Assembly: GCA_036557365.1 (NCBI GenBank) | Contig: DATBHR010000092.1 | Span: 248,001-312,000, forward strand | Origin: DATKHR01 sp036557365 | GTDB taxonomy: Bacteria > Acidobacteriota > Vicinamibacteria > Vicinamibacterales > CAVVIG01 | Direction: 5' to 3' | DNA: 64,000 bases | Shown here: positions 41,731 through 50,882 of the stretch, piece by piece | Layout of the letters: each line of letters opens with the position of its first letter | How positions within the stretch are numbered: position 1 is the stretch's first letter | The notes under the pieces: model-generated | The model's database searches: none | What the model was told of the DNA's origin: nothing | The model's input: the letters and a program-made list of their open reading frames with translations, nothing else | Translations under genes and position numbers: made by a program

Positions 41731-42357
41731 ATGACTCGCTGGACCTTGCTCCTTCCAGGTCTCGTGTTTGCAGCCGCGCTCGCGGTGTTCGCGATACGCA
41801 TGCAGCCGCCGGCTGCCGCGACGGCGTTCAGATGTGTCGTCGCGATCGCGTGCCTGCTGATGGCCAAGCTCTTCGTCTGGGTCGCACGCGACGGCGGCGG
41901 CTTCCAGCGCGAAGAGCGGCTGGCGGCGTTCGTCAGCTTCGTCGCGATTCTCATGGGCTCGTACGCGGCACGGCAGGCGATCGCGGAGAAGTCGTTCGAT
42001 TACCAGGTCTCCTTTCAGCGGCGGGGACTCGAGGAAGGCAGTCGCAGTTTGTCGCGCGAGATCCTCAGCTTTGTCGATGGACGGCGCCGTCTCGCGCCCG
42101 TGGTGCCGAGGCCCGGGACGTGGGAGGACGACGAAAATCGATGGACCGCGTTCGAGAACGAAACCGCGGACGAGTACAGCCGCCGATTCGGCGCCCGCGT
42201 ACGGACGGCGCACGACCTCATGTCCCTGCGTAACATGCGCGATCGCGATCTCGATGCGTTCTATCGCGGGCCCGCCAACGATTTTCAGATCACGGTCGTC
42301 GCCGAACGCCTGGCGTTTCTGGCTGCTCGCCTCGAGCGCGAGGACGGCGCCCACTGA
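41731..42357 (+). CDS. Membrane protein of unknown function
   Basis: 208 aa with three hydrophobic segments near the N-terminus (LLLPGLVFAAALAVFAI; FRCVVAIACLLMAKLFVWVA; LAAFVSFVAILMGSYAA). A ~120-residue hydrophilic C-terminal part of helical, strongly charged character follows (SFQRRGLEEGSRSLSREILSFVDGRRRLAP, RDLDAFYRGPANDFQITVVAERLAFLAARLE). It looks like a membrane-anchored sensor or structural protein; no family is recognised. It lies between an AKR and an ABM gene on the same strand. Confidence 0.7.
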   Translation: MTRWTLLLPGLVFAAALAVFAIRMQPPAAATAFRCVVAIACLLMAKLFVWVARDGGGFQREERLAAFVSFVAILMGSYAARQAIAEKSFDYQVSFQRRGLEEGSRSLSREILSFVDGRRRLAPVVPRPGTWEDDENRWTAFENETADEYSRRFGARVRTAHDLMSLRNMRDRDLDAFYRGPANDFQITVVAERLAFLAARLEREDGAH

Positions 42358-42397
42358 ACGCTGACATTCACTCACTCACCGAAGAAGGAGACGCCAA

Positions 42398-42691
42398 ATG
42401 GTCAAAGTAGGACTGTGGGTCCGCCTGGAAGCCAAGCCGGGGAAAGAACGCGACGTCGACGAATTCCTGCGCGGCGGATTGGCGATCGTGCAAGCCGAGC
42501 CGGCGACCGTGGACTGGTTTGCGATTCGCCTGAACGCGTCGACGTTCGGCATCTTCGACACGTTTGCCGACGATGCCGGGCGGGATGCGCACCTGGCTGG
42601 ACGCGTGGCGGCCGCGCTCATGGCAAAGGCGCCGGATCTGCTCGCCAAGCCGCCGAGCATCGAGAAGATCGAGGTCCTCGCGTCGAAATAA
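42398..42691 (+). CDS. Antibiotic biosynthesis monooxygenase (ABM)-domain protein
   Basis: 97 aa, preceded by AAGGAG at good spacing. The dimeric alpha/beta ABM barrel pattern is clear: KVGLWVRLEAKPGKERDVDEFLRGGLAIVQAEPATVDWFAIRL, STFGIFDTFADDAGRDAHLAGRVAAALM, and a closing strand IEKIEVLA. ABM proteins include quinol-like monooxygenases (YgiN) and cofactor-free oxygenases; this member has no conserved haem ligand. The probable role is small-molecule oxidation or binding. It is convergent with a phosphatase gene. Confidence 0.88.
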   Translation: MVKVGLWVRLEAKPGKERDVDEFLRGGLAIVQAEPATVDWFAIRLNASTFGIFDTFADDAGRDAHLAGRVAAALMAKAPDLLAKPPSIEKIEVLASK

Positions 42692-42709
42692 CGGAGACCG
42701 AGCGTCGAT

Positions 42710-44419
42710 TCAGTGAATGGACGGCGCTTTCGCAGCCGCATCTGGCTGCGAGAGCGCTTCGGTCAGGACGCGGCCGGTCGCGTTCGGCAGCATCACGTTG
42801 GCGAGAAACGCCAGCGTCGGCGCGATGTCCGTCGGCTCGACTGACGTCAGGTACTCGCCCTTCGCGATCCCCTTGCCCATCAGCAGCACCGGCACGTGCG
42901 TGTCGTACTCGTAGCCGGTGCCGTGCGTCGTGCCTCTCTCCTGAATCATCCAGTACGGCTTCATCGTGAAGCTCAGATCGCCGCTGCGTCCACGGAAGTG
43001 GCTGTGCGCAAGACGCCTCGCCCAGCGGTTGTCGTCGAAGCGATTCGTTTCGAGTTCTTCCGCGGTGTACACATCCGCAATGCCGTCGACCGAGCGGAGC
43101 GCGTCGCGAATCGCGTCCACCGCGCCCGGACGTTCCTTGAGCTTCGCGTACACGCCGGGCTTGAAGTAGATGTCGGTCTGCGCGATTCGCTCGATCGCGG
43201 TGCTGCCATCGGTCGTGCCGAGCGCACCGGCCGCGGCCTTCTCGACGGCGGCGATCACCGGTTTCAGATCCAGTCGTCCGGCGTCGAGGCCGTAGGAACG
43301 GACACGCTCAGGAAACGGCGCGACGCCGTGATCCGCCGTGAGTGCGACGGTGTACTCGCCCGCGCCGACGAGTCGATCGAGCCCGGCGAAGAACGCTCCC
43401 AGCGTCCGATCGAGCCTGATGAGGATGTCCTGATTTTCGTGGCTGTTCGGTCCGAAGTCGTGCCCGACCTTGTCGAGCGCCGAAAAGCTGATCCCGATGA
43501 GATTCGTCGCGCCGCCGCCCTTGCCGAGATCCAGCTTCCCGGCGACGTCGAGCGCCATCTTCGCGAGGTACTCATCGGAGAACGGACTGCTTTGCCACCG
43601 ATCGTAGAAGCCCGCGTCGGCCGCACCCGATTTGCCTTTGAGCGCGTGCGGAAAGCTGACCGTCATGCCGCCGCGCGGCGCGGTGATGCCGACCGCTGGG
43701 TCCTCATAGAGATATTGATTCTTGGGGAGCGTGCGGTCCCAGACCTTGTCGAGGTCGTTCTCCACGGGATTGCGTTTGACGAAATCGGCGATCGCAGGGA
43801 CGGGGCCCTTCGAAAAAGCTGACGACGTCGCCCATGCCCCGGCATCGTCGAACCATGCGATGGCGTCAGGATGTCGGCCGCCGAGCGGAGCCGCGGCCCG
43901 CGCCTTCAGGGAGAACGCGATCACGCGTGCCGCCGGACTGAGCTGCAATCGCAGTGAGTCGGCGAGCGTCGGAATGCGCAGGTGAACCAGACTCTCGCCT
44001 TCGGTGTTGATCGGCTTGCCGTAGCTGATGGTCTGCGCCGACGGATCGTCGGTGCACGTCGTCGCTTTTCGCGTGGTGCGATCAAACCATCCGTTCAGGA
44101 TCATCCCGTGCACGGCCGGATACGCGCCAGTGGCGACGCTCGAGTGGCCCGGACACGTCACGGTGTTGTAGTACGGATATTCCGCGCGCCTGAACCAGGC
44201 GCCCTCGGTGACGAGACGCCGCAGCCCGGCCGACCACTGATGGTGGTAGTGCTCGATGTAGTCGCCTCGGAACTGATCCACCATCAGCAGCACGAGCAAC
44301 TTCGGCGTGCGGCGATCGGCCGGCACCTGCTGGGCCGACACCGCGTTCGTCGCGATCACGACGGCGAGCGCGACGGCGATCATCGATGCGGAACGGAACA
44401 AGACTTTCACACGCGACAC
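42710..44419 (-). CDS. PafA-like secreted alkaline phosphatase
   Basis: 569 aa with a signal peptide (MIAVALAVVIATNAVSAQ). Alkaline-phosphatase superfamily motifs appear in order: LLVLLMVDQFRGDY (metal-ligand Asp48), TVTCPGHSSVATG (the Thr in TCPGH is the likely nucleophile, analogous to TFPNH of NPPs), FSALDKVGHDFGPNSHENQD, VALTADHGVAPFPE (Asp-His metal ligands) and GTGYEYDTHVPVLLMG (His ligand). The order and size fit PafA-type periplasmic phosphatases, which release phosphate from many monoesters without strong product inhibition. It would serve phosphate scavenging; no Pho-box search was possible. It is convergent with the ABM gene and lies just downstream of the sugar-transport operon. 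Confidence 0.9.
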   Translation of the reverse strand: MSRVKVLFRSASMIAVALAVVIATNAVSAQQVPADRRTPKLLVLLMVDQFRGDYIEHYHHQWSAGLRRLVTEGAWFRRAEYPYYNTVTCPGHSSVATGAYPAVHGMILNGWFDRTTRKATTCTDDPSAQTISYGKPINTEGESLVHLRIPTLADSLRLQLSPAARVIAFSLKARAAAPLGGRHPDAIAWFDDAGAWATSSAFSKGPVPAIADFVKRNPVENDLDKVWDRTLPKNQYLYEDPAVGITAPRGGMTVSFPHALKGKSGAADAGFYDRWQSSPFSDEYLAKMALDVAGKLDLGKGGGATNLIGISFSALDKVGHDFGPNSHENQDILIRLDRTLGAFFAGLDRLVGAGEYTVALTADHGVAPFPERVRSYGLDAGRLDLKPVIAAVEKAAAGALGTTDGSTAIERIAQTDIYFKPGVYAKLKERPGAVDAIRDALRSVDGIADVYTAEELETNRFDDNRWARRLAHSHFRGRSGDLSFTMKPYWMIQERGTTHGTGYEYDTHVPVLLMGKGIAKGEYLTSVEPTDIAPTLAFLANVMLPNATGRVLTEALSQPDAAAKAPSIH

Positions 44420-44432
44420 GATGGTGTTCTCC

Positions 44433-45458
44433 TCAAATCGTCTGCGCCGTCAGGGCCTGCACGTCTACGGCGCGACCGGTGTCGCAGGCGCGCGCTGCCG
44501 CTAACGCGATCCGCAGCGCTTCGATGCCGTCGCGTATCGTGACGGGCGCCGGACGGCCACGCTGGACGTTGTCCGCGAAGTCGGCAAGCTGCGCAGTGTA
44601 CGCCCGTTCGAATCGTTCCATGAAATACGGCACGGTATCGTGCGCCACGCTGTTTCGCGTCATCAGCAGCATCGGTGTTTCCCGAAGATAGCCGACGCGC
44701 ACGGTGCCTTCCGTGCCGAGAACGTCCGTGGAAATGTCGTATCCATAGTATCCGGTCCGGGTCAGATCCACGATGCCCAGCCGCCCGTCCGAGAATGTCA
44801 GCGTCGCAACCGCATTGTCGTGGTCGCCGACGGCCTCGAACTCCTTCACGCTGAGCACCGCGCCGACTGCCTGCACCCGTGCCACGTCTCCGATGAGCCA
44901 GCGCGCCAGATCGAAATCGTGGATGCCCATGTCGACAAAAATGCCGCCGCTGCTTTTCGGATCGGCGTAGCTCACGCTCGGGGGGAATGGATCGCGCGAC
45001 GTCGACTTGAACACCACCGGCCGGCCGATGCCTCCGTCGTCGATCTGCCGCTTCGCCGACGCGTAGCCCGCGTCGAAGCGCCGCATGAATCCCATCTGGA
45101 AGAACGTGCCCGTGCGCGCCTCCGCCGCGGCCATGCTTTCCGCCTCGCCGAGTGAAATCGACGGGGGCTTTTCACAGAACGTCGGCTTCCTGGCTTCCAG
45201 TGCCTCGACGACGATGCCGCGGTGCGTGTGCGTTGGGCTCACGACCACGACAGCGTCGACGTTCGGGTCGGCGATCAGATCCGCGGCGTCGCCATACGCC
45301 TTGCTTACGTCGAAGGCGCTCGCCGTTCTCTTCGCGAGATCGACATCCACGTCTGCCACGGCGACGAGCCGGGTGGCCGCGATGCGAGACGCGAGATCGC
45401 GCGCGTAAACCTGTCCCAGCCGCCCGAGACCGATCAATCCGACGTTCAGCCTCGCCAC
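44433..45458 (-). CDS. iolG: Gfo/Idh/MocA oxidoreductase, IolG-like (inositol 2-dehydrogenase)
   Basis: 341 aa from GTG 45458, one nucleotide into the upstream stop. N-terminal Rossmann fold (VGLIGLGRLGQVYAR) and the family motif FCEKPPSISL (EKP Lys) are present. So are the substrate loop MRRFDAGYASAKRQIDDG and the signature GGIFVDMGIHDFDLARW (catalytic Asp/His of the IolG group). The STSRDP and YYGYD segments also match inositol dehydrogenases. It should oxidise myo-inositol, or a closely related polyol, to the ketone using NAD+. It is the last gene of an operon with a complete sugar ABC importer, which supports uptake followed directly by oxidation. No other iol genes are in the window. Confidence 0.85.
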   Translation of the reverse strand: MARLNVGLIGLGRLGQVYARDLASRIAATRLVAVADVDVDLAKRTASAFDVSKAYGDAADLIADPNVDAVVVVSPTHTHRGIVVEALEARKPTFCEKPPSISLGEAESMAAAEARTGTFFQMGFMRRFDAGYASAKRQIDDGGIGRPVVFKSTSRDPFPPSVSYADPKSSGGIFVDMGIHDFDLARWLIGDVARVQAVGAVLSVKEFEAVGDHDNAVATLTFSDGRLGIVDLTRTGYYGYDISTDVLGTEGTVRVGYLRETPMLLMTRNSVAHDTVPYFMERFERAYTAQLADFADNVQRGRPAPVTIRDGIEALRIALAAARACDTGRAVDVQALTAQTI

Positions 45459-46402
45459 TACCGCGCTCCCTTCGTCACGAGCTCGATCTTCACCTTGACC
45501 TCGCCGGCCACCGGTTCTCCACGAACCGCCTTGAACGCGTTTTCGACCGCGACGCGTCCCATTTCCTCAGGCGACTGCGCCACCGACGCGGCCATCAGGC
45601 CGTCCGCGATCGCCTTGCGTGCATCGTCGATCGCATCGAAGCCGACGACGCGGATGGAGCCGGTGCGATTGGCGGCGCGGATAGCCTCGAGAGCGCCGAG
45701 CGCCATCACGTCGTTGCACGCGAAGACCGTGTCGATGTCCGGGTGCGCCTGCAGCATGTTCTGAAAGACCGTGAAGCCCTGATCGCGTTCCCAGTTCGCC
45801 GTCTGCGACGCGACGATGACGGCTCCCGGGCTGCCGGCGAGCCCGTCGCGGAATCCGCGCATGCGCGAGTCGCCGGTCTCGTGCCCGGGAATTCCTTCGA
45901 GCACCGCGATCTTCGCGTGGCCTTTGGAGGATTCGACGATGAAGGATGCGGCGAGGCGTCCGCCTTCGTAGTTATCGGAACCGGCAAAGCTCGCGACCCT
46001 GGCGCCCGCCGCCGATGCGGCTGCCGGATCGAGGCGCGTGTCCACGACGACGACCGGCACGTTTGCGCGATTCGCTTTGACCACCGCGGGCACGAGCTCT
46101 TTCGACCCGCTCGGCGTCAGGCACAGCGCGTCCACCCCGGATTGAATCGTGTTCTCGACGATCTGCATCTGACGCTCGACGTCCACCTCGCGCTCGGGCG
46201 CCTGGACGACGAGTTCCACACCGAGTCGATCCGCGGCGCCTCGTGCGCCGCGTTCCATGTAGTTGAAGAACGGACTGTTCAGCGTCTTCAGCACGAATGC
46301 GATGCGCGGTTTGCGCGCACCCGCGCCGCCGCCGCGGTTGCACCCCGCGACCGCGGCCGCACACACAACGCCGAGGAGCACGCTGAACGCGAGGTGTTTC
46401 AT
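45458..46402 (-). CDS. Periplasmic sugar-binding lipoprotein of ABC importer (RbsB/IbpA-like)
   Basis: 314 aa with a lipoprotein signal (MKHLAFSVLLGVVCAAAVAGC, lipobox VAGC). Type I periplasmic binding fold: RIAFVLKTLNSPFFNYMERGARGAADRLGVELVVQAPERE, QIVENTIQSGVDALCLTP, NVPVVVVDTRLD, VFACNDVMALGALEAIRAANR and RVVGFDAIDDARKAIADG. The Asp and Asn/Asp residues in TRLD, CNDVMA and GFDA are typical sugar contacts. It delivers a sugar or polyol, probably inositol given the downstream dehydrogenase, to the permease. It starts in an ATGA overlap with the permease gene. Confidence 0.9.
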   Translation of the reverse strand: MKHLAFSVLLGVVCAAAVAGCNRGGGAGARKPRIAFVLKTLNSPFFNYMERGARGAADRLGVELVVQAPEREVDVERQMQIVENTIQSGVDALCLTPSGSKELVPAVVKANRANVPVVVVDTRLDPAAASAAGARVASFAGSDNYEGGRLAASFIVESSKGHAKIAVLEGIPGHETGDSRMRGFRDGLAGSPGAVIVASQTANWERDQGFTVFQNMLQAHPDIDTVFACNDVMALGALEAIRAANRTGSIRVVGFDAIDDARKAIADGLMAASVAQSPEEMGRVAVENAFKAVRGEPVAGEVKVKIELVTKGAR

Positions 46403-47337
46403 GGATGTCGCTCCCTGACGATTCGATCGACCAGCACCGCGGCAATGATGACGCCGCCGATCACGATTTGCTGCAGGAACGAGGACACACCGAGCAGGTT
46501 CAACCCGTTCCTCAACACGCCCATCGTCAGCGCGCCGACGAGCGTGCCGCCGAGCGAGCCTTCGCCGCCGCTCAGGCTCGTGCCGCCGATGACCGTCGCC
46601 GCGATGGCGTCGAGCTCGTAGTTGATGCCGGCGATCGGCTGCGCCGTGTTCAGCCGGGCCGTCAGCAGCACAGCCGCGAGCGCGCTCGTGACGCCGGACA
46701 CACCGTACACCATCGTCTTGTGGAAGCGAACGGCGACGCCGGAGAGACGCGTCGCCTCCTCGTTGCCGCCGATTCCATACACGTAGCGGCCGAATCGCGA
46801 TCGGGTCAGGACCACGTGCGCCACGATGTAGAGAACGATGGTGAGGAGGACCGGCGCCGGGATAGCCAGCAGCCGTCCGGTGGCGAGCGCGCGGAAGCCG
46901 GCGTCGAAGCCGGAAACCGGTCGGCCGTCGGTGACGAGCAGCGCGGCGCCGCGCGCGACGCTCATCATGCCGAGCGTCATGATGAAAGGCGGCAGCCCGC
47001 CGATCGCGATGCCGATGCCGTTCAAGGCTCCGATCCCGGCGCCGAACGCGGCCGTCGCCGTGATAGCGAGCGCAGCGGGCCAGCCGGCCTTCAGCATCTG
47101 CGCGAGAACGACGCCGGTGAGCGCGAGAATCGAGCCCACCGATAGATCGATGCCGGCTGAGATGATGACGTACGTCATGCCGATGGACACGACGGCATTG
47201 ATCGCCGTCTGTTCCATCACGTTCAAAAGGTTGGCGACGGTGAGGAAGTGCGGCGTGAGAATCCAGAGCAGCAGGCACAGCCCGCACAGCGCCGCAATCG
47301 TTCCGGACTGCCGGCCCAGGTGACGGACGATCTTCAA
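46399..47337 (-). CDS. Sugar ABC transporter permease (RbsC-like)
   Basis: 312 aa starting at TTG 47337, whose TTGA overlaps the ATPase stop by 4 nt. Eight to ten hydrophobic helices. BPD_transp_2 hallmarks are present: VSIGMTYVIISAGIDLSVGSILALTGVV, IGGLPPFIMTLGMMSVARGAAL, VYGIGGNEEATRLSGV and LNTAQPIAGINYELDAIAATVIGGTSLSGGEGSLGGTLVGAL. It forms the homodimeric membrane channel. The stop overlaps the binding-protein start by 4 nt. Confidence 0.92.
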   Translation of the reverse strand: MKIVRHLGRQSGTIAALCGLCLLLWILTPHFLTVANLLNVMEQTAINAVVSIGMTYVIISAGIDLSVGSILALTGVVLAQMLKAGWPAALAITATAAFGAGIGALNGIGIAIGGLPPFIMTLGMMSVARGAALLVTDGRPVSGFDAGFRALATGRLLAIPAPVLLTIVLYIVAHVVLTRSRFGRYVYGIGGNEEATRLSGVAVRFHKTMVYGVSGVTSALAAVLLTARLNTAQPIAGINYELDAIAATVIGGTSLSGGEGSLGGTLVGALTMGVLRNGLNLLGVSSFLQQIVIGGVIIAAVLVDRIVRERHP

Positions 47338-48803
47338 GAGGCGAGTCCCAACGCGGCCTGGAGGACGCGCTCGTCGGTCGCGGCGTCGGCCGTGAATTCG
47401 GCCTGGATGCGACCGTGGCGCATGACGTAGATGCGATCGCTCATGCCGAGCACCTCCTGCAGATCGGACGAAATCATGAGGATGCCGACACCAGCGTCGG
47501 TGAGCGCGTTCATCAGTTCGTAGATCTCGACGCGGGCGCCGACGTCCACGCCGCGCGTCGGCTCGTCCATCACGAGCAGCTGCGCGCGCGCGGCCAGCCA
47601 GCGCGCGAGCACCACGCGCTGCTGCGTCCCGCCGCTCAACCGCGACACGCGCTCGTCGACGGTCGGCGTCTTGATGCGCAGCTCGCTGACCCAGTGTTCC
47701 GCCGCGAGGCGTTCGGTCCGCGCTGGCACGAAGCCGCGCTTCGCCCATCGCGCGAGGTTGGGCAGCGCGATGTTCTGCGAAACCGAGTGCGACATCACCA
47801 GCCCCTGCCGCTGACGATCTTCCGGCAGGAATCCGACGCCGGCCTCGATCGCGTCGCGCGGCGAGCGCAACGACACGACGCGGCCTTGCACGCTGATGCG
47901 CCCAGACGCGGCGATGTCGGCGCCGGCGATCACCCGCGCCAGCTCGGTGCGTCCGGCGCCAAGCAGTCCGGCGATGCCGACGATCTCGCCGCGCCGAACG
48001 GTCAGGCTGACGCTGTGGACGCCTGCCGCTGCGCTGACGTTGTCGAGCTCGAGCAGCGTGTCGCGTGGCGGCGACCGTCGGCGTGGAAAGTGGTCGCGCA
48101 CGTCGCGGTCCGCCATGAGGCGCACGAGATCGTCGACCGATCGATCCGCGGCGCCGACCGTGCCGACGTTCCGGCCGTCGCGCAGGACGGTGATGCGATC
48201 GCCGATCGCCGTGAGCTCCCGCATGCGGTGCGAGATGTAGACGACGCCGACGCCCGAGGCGGTGACGCGGCGGATGATCGCGAAGAGACGGTCGGTTTCG
48301 CGGGCCGTGAGCGCCGACGTCGGCTCGTCCATCACGAGGATGCGGGCGCGGTGGTAGAGCGCTTTCGCGACCTCGACCATCTGCCGCTCGGCGATGCCGA
48401 GCGAGCCGACACGCCGGCCGGCGTCGACGTCGGCGCCGGCCTCCTCGAGGCTGCGCTTCGCGTCCGCATTCAGCCGGCAGCGATCGATCCATCCTGCGCG
48501 CGACGGTTCGTGGCCGAGCAGGATGTTCTCGGCGACGGTGAGCTGAGGGACGAGGCTCAGCTCCTGATAGATGATGGCGACGCCAAGCGCCTGTGCGTCT
48601 CGAGGGCCCGAGATGTCTGCGGGGACTCCGGCGATCTCGATCTCACCGCCGTCGCGGGCGTACGCGCCGCTGAGGATCTTCATCAACGTCGACTTGCCCG
48701 CGCCGTTTTCGCCGAGGAGGACGTGCACTTCGCCGCGCCGGAGCTCGAAGTCGACACCGGCGAGCGCGACGACGCCCGGGAACGTTTTTCGAATGCCGCG
48801 CAT
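47334..48803 (-). CDS. Sugar ABC transporter double ATPase (RbsA/MglA-like)
   Basis: 489 aa with two nucleotide-binding domains. The first has Walker A GENGAGKSTLMK, Q-loop IIYQELSLV, Walker B ILVMDEPTSAL and H-loop VYISHRM. The second has a degenerate Walker A-like GLLGAGRTELAR, signature LSGGTQQRVVLARWL, Walker B LLVMDEPTRGVD and a switch Ser (ISSDLQEV) in place of His. One canonical and one altered site is usual for the carbohydrate uptake transporter 2 class. ATG 48803 is the first usable start after an in-frame stop. It is the first gene of the four-gene operon; a copy of the palindromic repeat lies about 100 bp upstream. Confidence 0.93.
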   Translation of the reverse strand: MRGIRKTFPGVVALAGVDFELRRGEVHVLLGENGAGKSTLMKILSGAYARDGGEIEIAGVPADISGPRDAQALGVAIIYQELSLVPQLTVAENILLGHEPSRAGWIDRCRLNADAKRSLEEAGADVDAGRRVGSLGIAERQMVEVAKALYHRARILVMDEPTSALTARETDRLFAIIRRVTASGVGVVYISHRMRELTAIGDRITVLRDGRNVGTVGAADRSVDDLVRLMADRDVRDHFPRRRSPPRDTLLELDNVSAAAGVHSVSLTVRRGEIVGIAGLLGAGRTELARVIAGADIAASGRISVQGRVVSLRSPRDAIEAGVGFLPEDRQRQGLVMSHSVSQNIALPNLARWAKRGFVPARTERLAAEHWVSELRIKTPTVDERVSRLSGGTQQRVVLARWLAARAQLLVMDEPTRGVDVGARVEIYELMNALTDAGVGILMISSDLQEVLGMSDRIYVMRHGRIQAEFTADAATDERVLQAALGLAS

Positions 48804-48904
48804 CCGCAGGACGTGGTCGTCTGCGGGTCGCGGGGGCCGATCGGTGTCAGAGGTGTGTTCGCGGATGAAGTTTCTCCCGGTCGCGGCAACAGTCTATTAC
48901 GGGC

Positions 48905-49004
48905 TGAACAGAGGGGACGGAGGAACGGTAACCGCAAGTCGCTGCGCGACGCCCGTCGAATCGCTCAGCACGGTTTCCCTCTGTTGCTCTGTTTCTCCGT
49001 TGAG
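48905..49004. repeat. Dispersed palindromic intergenic repeat, copy 3 (short form)
   Basis: It starts GAACAGAGGGGACGGAGG and ends CTCTGTTTCTCCGTTGAG, the same boundaries as the other copies. Inside it keeps GTCGAATCGC (48955-48964) and a small GTCGC/GCGAC hairpin, but it lacks the longer central stem. It occupies the gap between the ABC ATPase gene (start 48803) and the cupin gene (stop 49022), so it may sit within the promoter region of the sugar operon. Confidence 0.72.
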
Positions 49005-49021
49005 GGCGTCGGCGTTGGAAA

Positions 49022-49477
49022 CTAGGCGGGCGGTGGGACGGGCGTCAGACCGTGGCGCCGCATGATCTCAACGAGCTTCGCGCGGTCCGGCGGACCGGCG
49101 ACGTTGATGACCGCGGCCATCTCGCGGAAGAACTGCGGACCGATTGCCGCAGGTGTGACGACCGAAAGCGCCTTCGAATCGTGGGTTCCATGGTTTTCGA
49201 GGCGGTGCACGGCTCCGCGCGGAATGCACACTGCCTGACCCGGACCGACATCGAACCGCTGCCCGTCAATCGTCAGCGTCGTCGTGCCCTCGATGCCGTA
49301 CGCCGTCTCTTCGTAGTGATCGTGACTGTGTGGAGGCGCGGCGACTCCCGTTCCGGCGGCGATTACGGCTTCGAACATCGCGACCGTGCCGCCCGATTGT
49401 TCTCCTGTGATCAGGAAGCGGACGGTGACGGGGCCGATGCGTATGGTCTCTTCAGAAGGATTGACGCGAATAGGCAC
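49022..49477 (-). CDS. Cupin-domain protein trailing an RND efflux operon
   Basis: 151 aa from GTG 49477, 7 bp after the stop of the outer-membrane efflux gene. The frame is open further upstream, but that part is antisense-like within the efflux gene. The single cupin fold is clear: FEAVIAAGTGVAAPPHSHDHYEETAYGIEGTTTLTIDGQRFDVGPGQAVCIPRGAVHRLENHG, with metal ligands His-His-Glu in HSHDHYEE and the later His in VHRLENH. A helical C-terminus (AAVINVAGPPDRAKLVEIMRRHGL) follows. It is a cytoplasmic quercetinase/auxin-binding-like cupin; it could detoxify or bind the substrate of the pump, but that is inferred from position only. Confidence 0.82.
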   Translation of the reverse strand: MPIRVNPSEETIRIGPVTVRFLITGEQSGGTVAMFEAVIAAGTGVAAPPHSHDHYEETAYGIEGTTTLTIDGQRFDVGPGQAVCIPRGAVHRLENHGTHDSKALSVVTPAAIGPQFFREMAAVINVAGPPDRAKLVEIMRRHGLTPVPPPA

Positions 49478-49484
49478 GGCGGCA

Positions 49485-50882
49485 TCATACCTGCCAGCCG
49501 CCTCCGAGCGCCCGGTAGATTTCGACGAGCGCCGACATCTCGCCGAGCTGCGCCTGCGCGAACCCGAGCTCGGCGGCGAACAGCCGCGTATCGGCGTCGA
49601 GCACTTCGAGATAGCTGGTTGCGCCGCCCTGATAGCGGATATCGGCCAGCCGCCGCCCGTCGCGCGCCGCTTCGACGAGCAGTGTCTGCTGCTCGCGGAA
49701 CTCACGCAGCTTCCGGTATCCGACCAGCGCATCCGCGACCTCGCGAAACGCCTGACGGATCGTCCGCTGATATTCGATCGTCGCTTCCTCGCGCCGCGCT
49801 TCCGCCAGCGCGACCTGGGACTTGATCCGGCCCGCGTTGAAAATCGGCTGGACGGCGCTGAGCGCGACCGACCAGATCGCGTTCGGTCCGGCGAAGAGGG
49901 ACGAGAGCGCCGTGCTCTCGAAGCCGCCAGACGCCGTGAGCGGGATGTCCGGGAAGTACGCCGACTTGGCGACGCCAATCTGCGCGTTGGCGGCGACGAG
50001 CTGCTGTTCCGCCTGCTGGAGATCGGGCCGTCGATCGATCAACGCCGACGGCAGTCCGGCCGGGACCGTCGGTGGATGTGGCTGTTCCGCGAGCGATCGC
50101 CCACGATCAATCGCGTGCGGATTGTCGCCGAGGAGGACGCTGATCAGATTTTCCTGCTGCTCGATTTCGCGCTGAAGCGTCGCAATTTCCGACGTGGCGC
50201 CGTACACGAGCTGTTCGGCCTGGCGCACGTCCACGAGCGACGTCGCTCCGCCGCGCTCGAGCACCTGCGTGAGCCGAAGCGATTCCCTGCGCGTCTCGAG
50301 GGTGCGCTGGGTGATGTCCAGCTCGAGATCGAGCGCGCGCAGGCCGAAATATGCGTTCGCCGCCTGACTCACGAGCGTCGAGACGACGGCGCGCCGGCCC
50401 CATTCGGCGGCGAGCAGTTGAGCGCGCGCGGCTTCGCTCGCGCGTCGGTACCGGCCCCAGAAGTCGAGCTCCCACGACATCGAGCCCTGCATGACGAAGG
50501 CGCCGATGTTCCTGTTCGGGAATCCGAGCGCGACGGACGGCTTTTGTCCGAGCACGGTCGCGCCAGCCGTGACGGTGGGGAACTGATCGGCATGCGTGAT
50601 CCCGTACTGCGCCTCCGCTTCGAGAATCCGCGCGGCGGCGATCCGCACGTCGAAGTTGTGTTCGAGCGCGGCGCGGATCAGTCCCTGAAGCTCGTCGTCC
50701 TGGAACACGTCCCACCAGTGTTCGTCGCCGAGCGACGGCGCGGTCTCGTCGGCCTCAGGCGCCTGTCCGCGAAACGCCTCCGGCGGATCCGTCGGCGGGC
50801 GTTTGTAGTTCGGCCCTGCGAGACATGCTGACGCCGACGCCGCGACGAGCAGCGCGAGCGCGCGCCTCGCAAGACCGCTCAC
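49485..50882 (-). CDS. RND efflux outer-membrane lipoprotein (NodT/OprM family)
   Basis: 465 aa with a lipoprotein signal (ALALLVAASASAC, then LAGPNYKRP, the usual family start). Two OEP repeats: DELQGLIRAALEHNFDVRIAAARILEAEAQYGITHADQFPTV and DLQQAEQQLVAANAQIGVAKSAYFPDIPLTASGGFES. The family's MSWELDFWGRYRRASEAARAQLLA and LADIRYQGGATSYLEVLDADTRLF segments are also present. It forms the outer-membrane duct of the second tripartite pump. It starts in an ATGA overlap with the pump gene. Confidence 0.93.
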   Translation of the reverse strand: MSGLARRALALLVAASASACLAGPNYKRPPTDPPEAFRGQAPEADETAPSLGDEHWWDVFQDDELQGLIRAALEHNFDVRIAAARILEAEAQYGITHADQFPTVTAGATVLGQKPSVALGFPNRNIGAFVMQGSMSWELDFWGRYRRASEAARAQLLAAEWGRRAVVSTLVSQAANAYFGLRALDLELDITQRTLETRRESLRLTQVLERGGATSLVDVRQAEQLVYGATSEIATLQREIEQQENLISVLLGDNPHAIDRGRSLAEQPHPPTVPAGLPSALIDRRPDLQQAEQQLVAANAQIGVAKSAYFPDIPLTASGGFESTALSSLFAGPNAIWSVALSAVQPIFNAGRIKSQVALAEARREEATIEYQRTIRQAFREVADALVGYRKLREFREQQTLLVEAARDGRRLADIRYQGGATSYLEVLDADTRLFAAELGFAQAQLGEMSALVEIYRALGGGWQV

